Assembly (NCBI RefSeq): GCF_014212495.1
Contig: NZ_JACKZC010000002.1
Location: forward strand, 519,469 to 583,468
Reading direction: 5' to 3'
Source: Pontibacter sp. Tf4
GTDB taxonomy: Bacteria; Bacteroidota; Bacteroidia; Cytophagales; Hymenobacteraceae
Length of the DNA stretch: 64,000 bases
Below are positions 27,197-36,203 of this stretch, one piece after another. The translations under genes and the position numbers were made by a program. How positions within the stretch are numbered: the stretch's first letter is position 1; the number at the start of each line of letters is the position of its first letter. The notes beneath the pieces are model-generated. The model had not been told where the DNA came from. It was given only the letters and a program-made list of their open reading frames with translations, and did no database searches.

Positions 27197-27733
27197 ATGA
27201 TCTTAACAGATAAACAAATACTTGAAGAGATAGAAAAAGGTACTATCCTGGTAGAGCCATTTAAACGATCGAGCCTTGGCACAAACTCCTATGATGTGCA
27301 CCTGGGCCGTTACCTTGCTACCTACCGCGACGAAGTATTAGATGCGCGCCAGCACAACGAAATTGATGTTTTTGAGATACCGGAAGAAGGCATTGTACTG
27401 CAGCCGGGTACGCTCTATTTAGGGGTAACCTTGGAATATACTGAAACCCATGCCCACGTACCGTTTCTGGAAGGTAAATCGAGCGTTGGCCGTTTAGGAA
27501 TAGACATTCACGCTACAGCCGGTAAAGGCGATGTAGGTTTCTGCAACACCTGGACACTGGAGATTTCAGTTACCCAGCCGGTGCGTGTGTACTATGGCAT
27601 GCCGATCGGCCAGCTGATCTATTTTGAGGTAAAAGGCGGTATTGAGAACTACTATAACCGAAAAGAAAACGCCAAGTATAACAATCGCACCATTACGCCC
27701 GTTGAATCCATGATGTGGAAGAATAACTGGTAA
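27197..27733 (+). CDS. dcd: dCTP deaminase
   Basis: A 178-residue homotrimeric deaminase of the dUTPase fold, converting dCTP to dUTP for thymidylate synthesis. The conserved blocks are RSSLGTNSYDVHLG (near 25-38), LEGKSSVGRLGIDIHATAG with the catalytic region, and GFCNTWTLEISVTQP. The C-terminus (YNRKENAKYNN) corresponds to the flexible nucleotide-closing tail. It stands alone between two terminators, and its start ATG follows a GC-poor 68-base gap. Confidence 0.95.
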   Translation: MILTDKQILEEIEKGTILVEPFKRSSLGTNSYDVHLGRYLATYRDEVLDARQHNEIDVFEIPEEGIVLQPGTLYLGVTLEYTETHAHVPFLEGKSSVGRLGIDIHATAGKGDVGFCNTWTLEISVTQPVRVYYGMPIGQLIYFEVKGGIENYYNRKENAKYNNRTITPVESMMWKNNW

Positions 27734-27755
27734 TACCGGTATAAAAAATTAAAAT

Positions 27756-27789
27756 AAAAAGGGCCTCTCCACACCGGAGCGGCCCTTTT
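27756..27789 (+). terminator. Terminator after dcd
   Basis: AAAAAGGGCC with GGCCCTTTT, reinforced by CTCC/GGAG nearer the loop, followed by T residues, 23 bases after dcd. Confidence 0.8.
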
Positions 27790-27907
27790 GGCATAATTCC
27801 TGCATTATACCTGTCAGAAAAAAACGTGGGCTGTGACGGAATTATTTTGGACCGGCGCTGGTTAATAAATACGAAAAGGGAAAGTAGAAAAGGAAAAAGG
27901 AAACACT

Positions 27908-28342
27908 ATGAAAAGATTATTGGTAACAACATGCGCGTGCTTAGGTCTGATCTTCTCAGCTGCAGCAAATGGTAATGAGAAATCTATAACTGTAGAGAGC
28001 AGAGCCCAGAATCTTTCAGACCAGATGATTCGCGAACTGCGCCTGAACAACTACCAGTCAAACAAGGTACGAGCAATAAACATGGATGTAATTGCAAAAA
28101 TGATGGCCGTGGAAGCCGAGTTTGCAGGCAACCAGGAACTGATCGACCAGAAATGCAAAGCTATCTGCGCTGAGCGCGATGTGAAGCTGGAAGATGTTTT
28201 AAGCACTGTACAATACAACGACTATTTCGGCGACCGTACCTACTATAGCAAATTTGATAAAGAGTTTGTAGCTAAAGGTGGCCAGCCGGTTAACAACACC
28301 ATTGCAAGCGCTCCTGCCGGCAATGCAGTGGCAGTTAACTAA
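27908..28342 (+). CDS. Small exported hypothetical protein
   Basis: A 144-residue protein with a signal peptide (MKRLLVTTCACLGLIFSAAANG) and a mature helical region: ARAQNLSDQMIRELRLNNYQ-type segment (start near SRAQNLSD), then repeated charged helices with VEAEFAGNQELIDQKCKAIC, and a C-terminal Ala/Val/Asn-rich tail. No known catalytic motif is seen. The helical layout resembles periplasmic Spy/CpxP-like small proteins, but the LTxxQ motif that would support this is missing, so I leave it unassigned. The upstream 100 bases are AT- and A-rich. Confidence 0.75.
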   Translation: MKRLLVTTCACLGLIFSAAANGNEKSITVESRAQNLSDQMIRELRLNNYQSNKVRAINMDVIAKMMAVEAEFAGNQELIDQKCKAICAERDVKLEDVLSTVQYNDYFGDRTYYSKFDKEFVAKGGQPVNNTIASAPAGNAVAVN

Positions 28343-28365
28343 TACACCAATCTATAACCGACCAT

Positions 28366-28407
28366 AAAACCAGAAAGGCCGCTATTAGTAGCGGCCTTTC
28401 TGGTTTT
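28366..28407. terminator. Bidirectional terminator between hypothetical gene and gldC
   Basis: A near-perfect inverted repeat (AAAACCAGAAAGGCCGCTA and TAGCGGCCTTTCTGGTTTT) flanked by A and T runs, between convergent genes, so it can serve both. Confidence 0.88.
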
Positions 28408-28422
28408 ATGGCTTACAGCTTA

Positions 28423-28767
28423 TTACTGCTGGCTGTTCTTCTGGCGCTCTGCCTCTACGTGGTTCATCAGGTCTTCGCAAAGGGCACGCATTTTCTGGGC
28501 CATTACGCTATCACTAGTGGCTGTAGCAATGCTTTGTGCCATAGCCCCAATTGTATCTATGTAGAAATACTTCATCTCATCAACCGGCATATCCTTTGTC
28601 CAAAGGTCAATTTTCATGGTTCCGGCTTCGTCTCTGTCCCATAGCGAGATGTTGATCGCCTTGGCAAAATGGATCTTCTCCCCTGCATCGGTGGCACGCC
28701 AGCTAATGGCTTCAGGTATCTTCTGATCGTCTAAGGCAATGCTAAAGTATATTTCTGACTTCTTCAT
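28423..28767 (-). CDS. gldC: Gliding motility protein GldC
   Basis: A 114-residue soluble protein matching GldC: MKKSEIYFSIALDDQKIPEAI, the central WRATDAGEKIHFAKAINISLWD and DLWTKDMPVDEMKYFYIDT. In Flavobacterium johnsoniae GldC raises the efficiency of gliding but is not strictly essential, and its biochemical role is unknown. It is encoded alone here, convergent with the small exported protein and 41 bases divergent from the next lipoprotein gene. Confidence 0.9.
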   Translation of the reverse strand: MKKSEIYFSIALDDQKIPEAISWRATDAGEKIHFAKAINISLWDRDEAGTMKIDLWTKDMPVDEMKYFYIDTIGAMAQSIATATSDSVMAQKMRALCEDLMNHVEAERQKNSQQ

Positions 28768-28844
28768 TTCGTTAAAATTTAAACTTTATAGTATCGTTAT
28801 CTCGTAATATGCCTGAAAACATATATTTTCTACAAAGTTACGCG

Positions 28845-29870
28845 ATGCGCCACGGAATAAAAACTCTCTTAACGCTTTTTACCCTTATCACCCTTGCGGG
28901 CTGTGCCCGTATCTTCCCCGGATCAAGCAAAACCTATACAGTTGGCTTCTATAATCTCGAAAAACTGTACGATGCCCAGGCTAACGCCAAAAACATGGAC
29001 TATACGCCCGACGGGGCCATGAAATGGAACAGCATCCGGTATGAGCAGAAACTGAAGAACCTGTCCCAGGCCATCAGCACCATTGGTGGCAAGAACGGGC
29101 CAGCTATACTTGGTGTAACCGAAGTGGAAAGCAACAAAGTGCTGCAGGATCTGCTGAACACGCCGCCGCTTAAAAAGAAAAAATACCGGTTCATACACTT
29201 TGAGTCAGGCGATCCGCTGGGGCTGGATGTGGCAATGATCTATGACCCCAAAGTTTTTAAACCGTCCTATCAGAAGATCATTCATATTGATTACCCGCAA
29301 CGCAACTTTGAGGGTAAGGGCATACTACAGGTAAAAGGCGAACTGGCCGGTGAATATGTAATCCTTTACATTAACCACTGGCCACCCAACTATGGCAACG
29401 TCCGTCGTGGGGAACGCAACCGGCGCGCTGCTGCGGCCACCCTGCGCAAACAGATAGATGCCGACCTGAAACAGGACCCGGATGCCAGTATACTGGTAAT
29501 AGGCGATTTTGATGAAGAGCCTAAGTCGGCTATACTGCAACAGGTTTTAAAAGCCAACGGACGTCCCAACCCACAGTATAAGACTGAATTGTTTAACACC
29601 TTTTACATTAACTATGTGCAGGGCCTGGGCAGCTTCCACAAACGTGGCGACTTTAAGATGCTGGACCAGGTACTGGTATCAAAAGGATTGCTGAACAGAG
29701 AAGGGCTGGAATATGTGATGGGCTCAGCGCAGATACACGATCCGGAGTTTATGAAGTATACCTTTGGCAAATATAAGAACACCCCACGCACTACCTACAA
29801 CGGCACTACTTACATTGGTGGCTACTCCGACCACTTCCCGGTTTATATCAAACTGCAGAAAGTCAAATAG
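28845..29870 (+). CDS. Endonuclease/exonuclease/phosphatase-family lipoprotein
   Basis: Starting at ATG 28845 gives a lipoprotein signal, MRHGIKTLLTLFTLITLAGC with the cysteine at residue 20; an ATG at 28809 would put 12 extra residues in front of it. The mature part has the EEP (DNase I-like) fold: VGFYNLEKLYD, the metal-binding Glu in GVTEVESNKVLQDL, YINHWPPNYG, GDFDEEPKS and the C-terminal His in GGYSDHFPVYIKL. It may cleave nucleic acids or phosphoesters outside the cytoplasmic membrane. Substrate is not evident. The gene ends two bases from a convergent sensor kinase. Confidence 0.85.
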   Translation: MRHGIKTLLTLFTLITLAGCARIFPGSSKTYTVGFYNLEKLYDAQANAKNMDYTPDGAMKWNSIRYEQKLKNLSQAISTIGGKNGPAILGVTEVESNKVLQDLLNTPPLKKKKYRFIHFESGDPLGLDVAMIYDPKVFKPSYQKIIHIDYPQRNFEGKGILQVKGELAGEYVILYINHWPPNYGNVRRGERNRRAAAATLRKQIDADLKQDPDASILVIGDFDEEPKSAILQQVLKANGRPNPQYKTELFNTFYINYVQGLGSFHKRGDFKMLDQVLVSKGLLNREGLEYVMGSAQIHDPEFMKYTFGKYKNTPRTTYNGTTYIGGYSDHFPVYIKLQKVK

Positions 29871-29871
29871 A

Positions 29872-31197
29872 TCAGTTGCTCAGCGGCAGCGTAATGCTAA
29901 ACGTAGTACCCTGGTCTGCATTGCTTTCTACGGTTATGGCGCCATTATTCTGCTGCACCAATGTATTCACAATATTAAGCCCTAAACCCACAGAGTTTTC
30001 TCCGCGCACCCCTTTTCTGGACGCCTTGGAAAAAGCCTTGAACAAATGTGGTTTCAGGTCCTGCGGTATGCCAATGCCGTCATCCGAAATTTTAAGCAAT
30101 ACATCACGATCGGTACAGTTTATACCAATGCGGATGTGGCCCTGTTCCTGCGTAAATTTTACTGCGTTAGACAATAAATTATCGAGCACGCGGCGGAATC
30201 TTTCCGGGTCTATACTGGCATAAATTGGCTGTGAAGGAACATTGAATTCAATCTTACGACTATCTTTCAGCTCAGCATTCCATTGCTGGTGTACCTCTGC
30301 TACAAACGCTGTCAGGTCTGTTCGCTGCAATGTATAACTATGGTCCTGTTCATAGCGCGCCATAACCAGCAGGTCGTTAATGATAGAGGCTGATTTCTGG
30401 CAGCTTTGCAGGATCATGTCGTAGAAACGGTCTTTTTCAGCAGCGGTCATTTCACGGACACGCATGATTTTAATGAGCGATTCAATGTTGGTGAACGGGC
30501 CACGAAGGTCGTGCGCTACCACTCCCAATATGGTAGTTTTAGCCTTGTTTACGTTTTCCAGTTCCTGCTTCTGTGTCTCTATAAGCTGTAGTTGTATAAA
30601 ATTATTTGCCCTGAAACTATAGTTAAGCCTGCTGAGCAGAAAGAAAAAGATCAGAATAAAAACTGAGCCCGTCTGGTTAGTGATCTGCTGCGCGTCTGTC
30701 AGGTTCAGGAATTGAACGCCAATGGAAAAGGACAGCCCGATAAGGATAGTTAAAATCAGCAGCTCTTTAAGCTCCAGTACCACCAGCAATGCCACCAGCA
30801 TCAGGCCCATCAGGTACATGGTCATGTTATTGATCGGGTTGCCCTGGTACGCCACCGACATCAGCAGGCAGGTAATGGCAAAAGTATAACTATAGCCTAA
30901 GCACACCCACCGGTAAAGCCCGGCGTCAGGAGCAACTTTTTTGTGTTTAAACCAACAGAAGAGTAGCAGGGTAAGTGCAGAGATCGTTGCATAACTATAG
31001 TAAGCTATGCGGTAAAGGGCTGCCCCTTGTATTTTTTGCTCATACGGGTACACCATGTTACTGGCCAGCAAGATAAGGGCAATGGCCAGCCACACACGGG
31101 CTATAATGGTAGTACTCTTGTTGTTCTGCGGCTGATAAAAAGCCTTAAAGCCATCTGCAAAGGCAACAGGCACCGACCTGAATAAATACAACTTCAT
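29872..31197 (-). CDS. Membrane sensor histidine kinase
   Basis: A 441-residue protein with about six predicted membrane segments in residues 20-190, then a short coiled linker and a HisKA domain (VVAHDLRGPFTNIESLIKIM, phospho-acceptor histidine in AHDLRGP), followed by an HATPase domain with the N box (DNLLSNAVKFTQ), G1 (ISDDGIGIPQD) and G2 (GLGLNIVNTLV). There is no receiver domain and no adjacent response regulator, so it is an orphan. I chose ATG 31197; the open frame extends to a TTG at 31215, but nothing supports it. Confidence 0.88.
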   Translation of the reverse strand: MKLYLFRSVPVAFADGFKAFYQPQNNKSTTIIARVWLAIALILLASNMVYPYEQKIQGAALYRIAYYSYATISALTLLLFCWFKHKKVAPDAGLYRWVCLGYSYTFAITCLLMSVAYQGNPINNMTMYLMGLMLVALLVVLELKELLILTILIGLSFSIGVQFLNLTDAQQITNQTGSVFILIFFFLLSRLNYSFRANNFIQLQLIETQKQELENVNKAKTTILGVVAHDLRGPFTNIESLIKIMRVREMTAAEKDRFYDMILQSCQKSASIINDLLVMARYEQDHSYTLQRTDLTAFVAEVHQQWNAELKDSRKIEFNVPSQPIYASIDPERFRRVLDNLLSNAVKFTQEQGHIRIGINCTDRDVLLKISDDGIGIPQDLKPHLFKAFSKASRKGVRGENSVGLGLNIVNTLVQQNNGAITVESNADQGTTFSITLPLSN

Positions 31198-31353
31198 CTG
31201 AAAGAAAACGGCCAAAGTTTGGAGCGCGCAAATGTAGAAATAATGCTGATAACTTTACACCGGGCTCACCATTTTTCATGTTAATTTATAGTTATAATAT
31301 CCTGAATACCAGGCATAAACTATAGCATAGCTTGCCGCATTCTGTCAGGCTAT

Positions 31354-31389
31354 AAAAACAGAAGGCGGGCTTGTGGGCCCGCCTTCTGC
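31354..31389 (-). terminator. Terminator after dnaN
   Basis: CAGAAGGCGGGC paired with GCCCGCCTTCTG, followed on the minus strand by a TTTTTA run, 20 bases after dnaN's stop codon. Confidence 0.9.
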
Positions 31390-31410
31390 GCGTTAGGAGA
31401 AATATATTTC

Positions 31411-32535
31411 TTATACGTAATTGTTCAGCATTACAGGCATTACCAGCATCAAAACATTTTCGTTGTCTTCGTTGGCAAGTGGCATCAGCAGACCTGCTCT
31501 GTTTGGCGTAGACAACTCAAAGGTAATCTCGTCAGAGTCGATGTTGTTCAGCATTTCGATCAGGAACTTAGCGTTGAAGCCGATCTCCATGTCTTCGCCA
31601 TCGTACTGGCAGGCAAGGCGCTCATTTGCTTCGTTCGAGAAATCCAGGTCTTCGGCAGATACCTGCAGTTCTGAGCCAGACAGTTTCAGACGGATCTGGT
31701 GAGTGGTTTTATTTGAGTAGATAGAGATACGCTTTACAGAGCTTAACAGTGCCTGGCGCTCAATGATCAGCTTGTTCGGGTTCTGAACCGGGATAACGTT
31801 CTCATAATCCGGGTAACGCTCATCGATCAGACGGCAGATCATACGGATGTTATCGAAGCTGAAGAAGGCATTTGAGTTGTTGAACTCTACACGAACCGAA
31901 GTAGCTTCTGATGGCAGCGTAGACTTCAGCAAAGTGAACGCCTTACGTGGGATAATAAGCGATGCTTCCTGGCTGGTAGCAATGTCAGTGCGGCGGTAAC
32001 GCAGTAAACGGTGACCGTCTGTAGCTACAAACGTAACGTTATCAGAGCGCAGCTGCACAAAAATACCGGTCATGGCCGGGCGAAGCTCATCGTTGCTAAC
32101 GGCAAAGATAGTCTTGTTAATAGCGCGGGCCAGCACATTAGAAGGAATCTCGATCGCGTTACCACCTTTTACAACCGGCACGCGCGGGAAATCAGTAGCA
32201 TTCTCGCCAGACAGTTTATAGCGTCCGTTTGAAGAGCTGATCTCGATGGTATAGGTTTCTTCGTCTATGGTGAAGGTTACCGGCTGGTCTGGCAGGTTCT
32301 TCAGGGTATCCAGCAGGATTCTGGCTGGGGCAGCAATACGGCCACTTTCTTTTGCTTCAACAGGCAACTCCGTGATCATGGAAGTCTCCAGGTCGCTGGC
32401 TGTTATAGTTAGTGTACTGTCGCTGATCTCGAACAGGAAGTTCTCAAGGATCGGCACTACCGGGTTGTTGGTTACTACCCCATTTATGCTGGCTAACTGC
32501 TTAAGCAGCGCAGATGAAGAAACTATAAATTTCAT
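31411..32535 (-). CDS. dnaN: DNA polymerase III sliding clamp (beta subunit)
   Basis: The 374-residue ring-forming clamp that tethers the replicative polymerase to DNA. Characteristic stretches are MKFIVSSSALLKQLASINGVV, TITASDLETSMITELPVE, LRPAMTGIFVQL, FVATDGHRLLRYRR, FNAKFLIEMLNNIDSDEI and the C-terminal ENVLMLVMPVMLN. Three tandem clamp domains of about 120 residues are apparent. It is not next to dnaA or recF, as is common in Bacteroidota. A CAAAGTTA at 32562-32569 on the plus strand reads as a possible -7 box TAACTTTG on the gene's strand. Confidence 0.97.
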   Translation of the reverse strand: MKFIVSSSALLKQLASINGVVTNNPVVPILENFLFEISDSTLTITASDLETSMITELPVEAKESGRIAAPARILLDTLKNLPDQPVTFTIDEETYTIEISSSNGRYKLSGENATDFPRVPVVKGGNAIEIPSNVLARAINKTIFAVSNDELRPAMTGIFVQLRSDNVTFVATDGHRLLRYRRTDIATSQEASLIIPRKAFTLLKSTLPSEATSVRVEFNNSNAFFSFDNIRMICRLIDERYPDYENVIPVQNPNKLIIERQALLSSVKRISIYSNKTTHQIRLKLSGSELQVSAEDLDFSNEANERLACQYDGEDMEIGFNAKFLIEMLNNIDSDEITFELSTPNRAGLLMPLANEDNENVLMLVMPVMLNNYV

Positions 32536-32641
32536 TCTATATCCCTATAATGTTATTTAGGCAAAGTTAAAAATATTTCGGATTTATACTAAGCCCGCAG
32601 GCAAAGGTTTTTAAAGTTTATAGCTGTTTTAAACTATAGTT

Positions 32642-34342
32642 TTAAAACTTTTCGTAACGGCGTTTACGCAGGTAGTAACGTGTTATACCAAACAGCGCCA
32701 GCAGCACGATCGGGGCCACCAGGTTTAGCACCTGCCAGTACGTTTTTTCTTCCTGCACCCGTACCCTGTCTAACGGACGAAGTTTGATTTCCTTGCTTCG
32801 GATATTGATCAATCCTTCCGAATCCAGCAGATAATGGATAGTGTTCATGGCCAGTTCCTTGTTAGCAAACGTGATGTTGTTAAACCTGTCGAAGCCAAGT
32901 TCATAGGCCTGCCCACTGCGTGGGTTAACATCGTTCCGGATCAGATCGCCATCCGAAAAAACTGCAATTTTGGTTGGTACACCCTGCTCTTTTACAGTCG
33001 TGTTGGCCACACCAGCCGGTGCCCGTCGGTTACGGAACAGCGATGTAAAGGCACCTTCCAGCAAATATCCAACTGGCTGCTCCCCTGCCTGGTACTGTTC
33101 CGGGTTAACCTCCATCCGGGCTTCTTCCAGGGTAAGCGGCACCGGCGCCTGCATAATACGTGAATAAGGCGAGGTGTAAATAAGAGGCGTTTTCCGGATA
33201 CCTGTTGCTTTAACAGTATCTATAGTTCCGACAAATTTGCCATAAACTGCATCTAAGTTACGCGTGATCGGGTGCTTGCTGAACTTGTTGAGCACCGGGT
33301 AATAGCGCCAGTTAATCATTTCGGTACTTGGCCGGCCGCCACTATAGCCGGTAACCAGCGGTATAAAACCGGAGTTCAGGTCCATGATCAGCGTAGGATT
33401 CAGGCGCACACCGTACCGGAATAACAGGTCATCAAGGTTCAGGTTGTAGGGCATGGCAAAGGTACCGCCTGTTCCGAGGCTATCCAGGTTGGCATTAAGC
33501 GCATCCACAAAGAAAACGGCTTTGCCCCCGTTCATGATAAACTGATCTATTTTGTACTTATCGGCTTCCGTGTAGGTACCGGTTGGTTTGGCCACAATAA
33601 TCAGGTCGAGGCCATCTAAGGTAGGGATCTGGTCCAGGTCGCCCATGGCAACACGGTAATACTCCTGTAAAGAGCCTAACAGGGCAGTTACATGAGGGTA
33701 TTCCAGCTCGCCCTGGCCTGTTATGTAACCAATGGTTTTATTCCCCTGGAAAGCCAGTTTACGCACCGCTGTCGCCAGCTCATACTCCACTCCCTCCACC
33801 GACTGGTTCAAACGCTCATCCGGCGTAGCTGCCAGGTTACCTTTCAAAAAATTAACAATTGTCTCTTTGCCTTTGTACCGGATCACGGCACCCGGAAATA
33901 CCAATCGCTCTACCTGTTTCCCTTCTTCTGTCGCTTTCAGGTTGGTTGGTTGTATGCCTTTCTGGGCAAGCAGTGTCATAAACTCTGTGCGCTTTTTCTC
34001 ATCAGTTATCGAGCCTGGGTCATAGAACTCATAGCGCACCTTGCCATCAGCATAGATCCTGAACTCATCCAGCGTCTCGCGCACCGTTTGCTGCAGTCTT
34101 TTGAAGCCGGACGGAAAATCCCCTTCCAGGTACACCTCCACAAAAACTTCATCGGGCAGGTTTCCCAGCATCTGTTTGGTTACCGGCGAAATAGAATAAC
34201 GTTTATCCTCTGTCAGATCTACCCTGAAAAAGTAATTATAAACCAGTACGTTAACTATAACCAACGCAACTATAGCTATAAGATAGCGGGTAAGGTCGCG
34301 ACGGCGGTTGTTGGGGGCTTTTGTCGTTTCCTGCGTTACCAT
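32642..34342 (-). CDS. gldG: Gliding-motility ABC transporter auxiliary protein GldG
   Basis: A 566-residue protein with one N-terminal membrane segment (LTRYLIAIVALVIVNVLVYNYFF, shown in part) and one near the C-terminus (LVAPIVLLALFGITRYYL), with a large periplasmic region between. It has the ABC-associated domain typical of GldG: VDLTEDKRYSISPVTKQML, VEVYLEGDFPSGFKRLQQTV, GYITGQGELEYPHV, and FFVDALNANLDSLG. With GldA and GldF it forms an ABC transporter needed for gliding in F. johnsoniae, although absent from some other gliders. It overlaps gldF by seven bases. Confidence 0.93.
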   Translation of the reverse strand: MVTQETTKAPNNRRRDLTRYLIAIVALVIVNVLVYNYFFRVDLTEDKRYSISPVTKQMLGNLPDEVFVEVYLEGDFPSGFKRLQQTVRETLDEFRIYADGKVRYEFYDPGSITDEKKRTEFMTLLAQKGIQPTNLKATEEGKQVERLVFPGAVIRYKGKETIVNFLKGNLAATPDERLNQSVEGVEYELATAVRKLAFQGNKTIGYITGQGELEYPHVTALLGSLQEYYRVAMGDLDQIPTLDGLDLIIVAKPTGTYTEADKYKIDQFIMNGGKAVFFVDALNANLDSLGTGGTFAMPYNLNLDDLLFRYGVRLNPTLIMDLNSGFIPLVTGYSGGRPSTEMINWRYYPVLNKFSKHPITRNLDAVYGKFVGTIDTVKATGIRKTPLIYTSPYSRIMQAPVPLTLEEARMEVNPEQYQAGEQPVGYLLEGAFTSLFRNRRAPAGVANTTVKEQGVPTKIAVFSDGDLIRNDVNPRSGQAYELGFDRFNNITFANKELAMNTIHYLLDSEGLINIRSKEIKLRPLDRVRVQEEKTYWQVLNLVAPIVLLALFGITRYYLRKRRYEKF

Positions 34343-35064
34343 TTTCTGCTGCTTAAAACCAGTTTAGTTGATAGGATCATGATAGCGATAACGGTGAGGA
34401 AGTAGAGCACATCGCGCGAGTCGACAAGGCCTTTGCTGATGGCATCGTAATGGTAGGAAATACCCAACTGGCTGATTAAGTAACTATAGTTTGCCAGCGC
34501 CGGAATGGAGGCCAGCAGATCGAAACCGGTATAGATGATGTAGCATAGGAATAAGGCCACAATGAAGGAGATGATCTGGTTGCTGGAGATGGATGAGGCA
34601 AAAACCCCTATCGCGCAGAACACACCGGCCAGGAACATCAGCCCCAGATAAGAGCCAACTACAGCGGCAGAATCGACGTTGCCCTGCGGGTTGCCCAGTT
34701 CATAAACCGTATAGTAATACAACAGCGTTGGCACCAGGGCAAACAGGGCCAGCAACAAGGCGGCAAAATATTTCCCCAGTATAAGCTGCAGATCAGTAAT
34801 TGGTTTGGTCAGCAGCAGTTCTATTGTTCCTTCACGTTTCTCTTCGGCAAACGTGCGCATGGTAATGGCCGGTATCAGAAACAGGAACAGCCATGGGGCC
34901 ATCGAAAAAAGCGTCTGCATATCGGCAAAGCCATAGGTCAGGACACTGCTCTCCGGAAACACCCACATAAACATGCCGGTCGCCACCAGAAACACCGCGA
35001 TCACCATATAAGCGATCAGCGAGTTCAGGAAGCCGTTAAATTCTTTCTTAAGTATAGCGAGCAT
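34336..35064 (-). CDS. gldF: Gliding-motility ABC permease GldF
   Basis: A 242-residue membrane protein with six predicted helices, belonging to the ABC-2 permease class. Family marks are MLAILKKEFNGFLNSLIAYMV, then FVWP-like MWVFPESSVLTYGFADMQTLF, and the region KREGTIELLLTKPITDLQLILGKY. It pairs with GldA and GldG. The gap to gldA (35065-35132) is an AT-rich hairpin. ATG 35064 is the natural start. Confidence 0.93.
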   Translation of the reverse strand: MLAILKKEFNGFLNSLIAYMVIAVFLVATGMFMWVFPESSVLTYGFADMQTLFSMAPWLFLFLIPAITMRTFAEEKREGTIELLLTKPITDLQLILGKYFAALLLALFALVPTLLYYYTVYELGNPQGNVDSAAVVGSYLGLMFLAGVFCAIGVFASSISSNQIISFIVALFLCYIIYTGFDLLASIPALANYSYLISQLGISYHYDAISKGLVDSRDVLYFLTVIAIMILSTKLVLSSRKW

Positions 35065-35147
35065 ATTAATTAGTAATGACGAATGATTAATGAATAATAA
35101 ATTTCACACTATTACTCATTAATCATTACTAATTATTCATTCTTAGT
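35065..35147. repeat. AT-rich hairpin repeat between gldA and gldF
   Basis: TTAGTAATGACGAATGATTA on one side faces TAATCATTACTAATTATTCA on the other around a short A/T/C loop. It is another of the TAATGA/TCATTA elements and lies within the gldA-gldF transcript; it runs slightly into the end of gldA. Confidence 0.65.
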
Positions 35148-36050
35148 AAGCTGTTGGAATATCTGTTCGAGGGAATTTTCTTCCTGACGCAGGCCTACGA
35201 GCGGCCAGTTCTGTTCGGCTGCAATACGGAACACAGAGGCCCGGATGTCGGCATCCTGGCTTGATGTGATTCGGTAGGTACTGGCCTGCACCGGTTCTAC
35301 TTTCTCTACGCCGGCTATAGTTTGCAGCAGGTCTATCTCTATTGGTTGCTCGAACTCAACTATAGTTGTTTTCTGTCCTCTGTTACCTGCCTGCAGACTG
35401 GCCACATCGCTGTTGGCTACCAGTCTGCCCCGGTTTATGATCACCACGCGGTCGCAGATGGCGGCTACTTCCTGCATAATGTGAGTCGAGAAGATAACGG
35501 TCTTGTCCTGGCCGATGCGTTTGATAAGCGAGCGGATTTCCACAATCTGGTTCGGGTCCAGACCGGTGGTTGGCTCATCTAAAATAAGCACCTGCGGGTC
35601 GTGCACCAGCGCCTGCGCCAGGCCAACACGCTGCCGGTAACCTTTCGATAAAGCGCCTATCTTTTTACCCTGCTCCAGCGTCAGGCCACAAAGCTCAACC
35701 ATTTCCTTTACCCGCGACTTTGCAAACTTCCCATTTAGTCCGTAAACCGATGCTACAAACTCGAGGTACTCATGCACATACATATCCAGGTACAGCGGGT
35801 TATGCTCCGGCAGATACCCTACCATACGGCGTACCGCAATCGGGTCCTGCACCACATCATGGCCGTTCACAACTATAGTTCCCGACGACGGCGGCAGATA
35901 ACAGGTCGCGACCTTCATGGTAGTGGATTTACCGGCACCGTTCGGCCCCAGGAAACCCAGAATCTGCCCCTGCTCCACTGCAAACGAAATATCATCTACA
36001 GCACGTTGCGCCCCGAATAGCTTGGTAAGGTTCTTTACTTCTACAGACAA
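35133..36050 (-). CDS. gldA: Gliding-motility ABC ATPase GldA
   Basis: A 305-residue ABC ATPase with Walker A GPNGAGKSTTMKV (about residues 34-46), signature LSKGYRQRVGLAQAL, Walker B VLILDEPTTGLDP and H-loop STHIMQ, followed by a C-terminal domain of about 80 residues typical of GldA. The start appears to be TTG at 36050, giving the expected MSVEVKNLTKLFGAQRAV; no ATG lies close to it in frame. It heads the gldA-gldF-gldG operon. Confidence 0.92.
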   Translation of the reverse strand: MSVEVKNLTKLFGAQRAVDDISFAVEQGQILGFLGPNGAGKSTTMKVATCYLPPSSGTIVVNGHDVVQDPIAVRRMVGYLPEHNPLYLDMYVHEYLEFVASVYGLNGKFAKSRVKEMVELCGLTLEQGKKIGALSKGYRQRVGLAQALVHDPQVLILDEPTTGLDPNQIVEIRSLIKRIGQDKTVIFSTHIMQEVAAICDRVVIINRGRLVANSDVASLQAGNRGQKTTIVEFEQPIEIDLLQTIAGVEKVEPVQASTYRITSSQDADIRASVFRIAAEQNWPLVGLRQEENSLEQIFQQLTKNE

Positions 36051-36056
36051 TTTATT

Positions 36057-36165
36057 CTAATGAATAATGACGAATGATTAATTATGAATTAGCATTTATT
36101 CAGTGAATAGCGAACAATTATATCATTATTCACTATTCATTACTCATTATTAATTCTTAGTTCAA
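36057..36165. repeat. AT-rich hairpin repeat upstream of gldA
   Basis: An imperfect inverted repeat in the gap before the gldA TTG start. TAATGAATAATGACGAATGA on the left faces TCATTATTCACTATTCATTA on the right, separated by about 50 bases. Composition and motif match the other AT-rich elements. Confidence 0.6.
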
Positions 36166-36203
36166 AATTAACAAAATCCTGGTTTCCGAAACATCCTTAC
36201 ACC

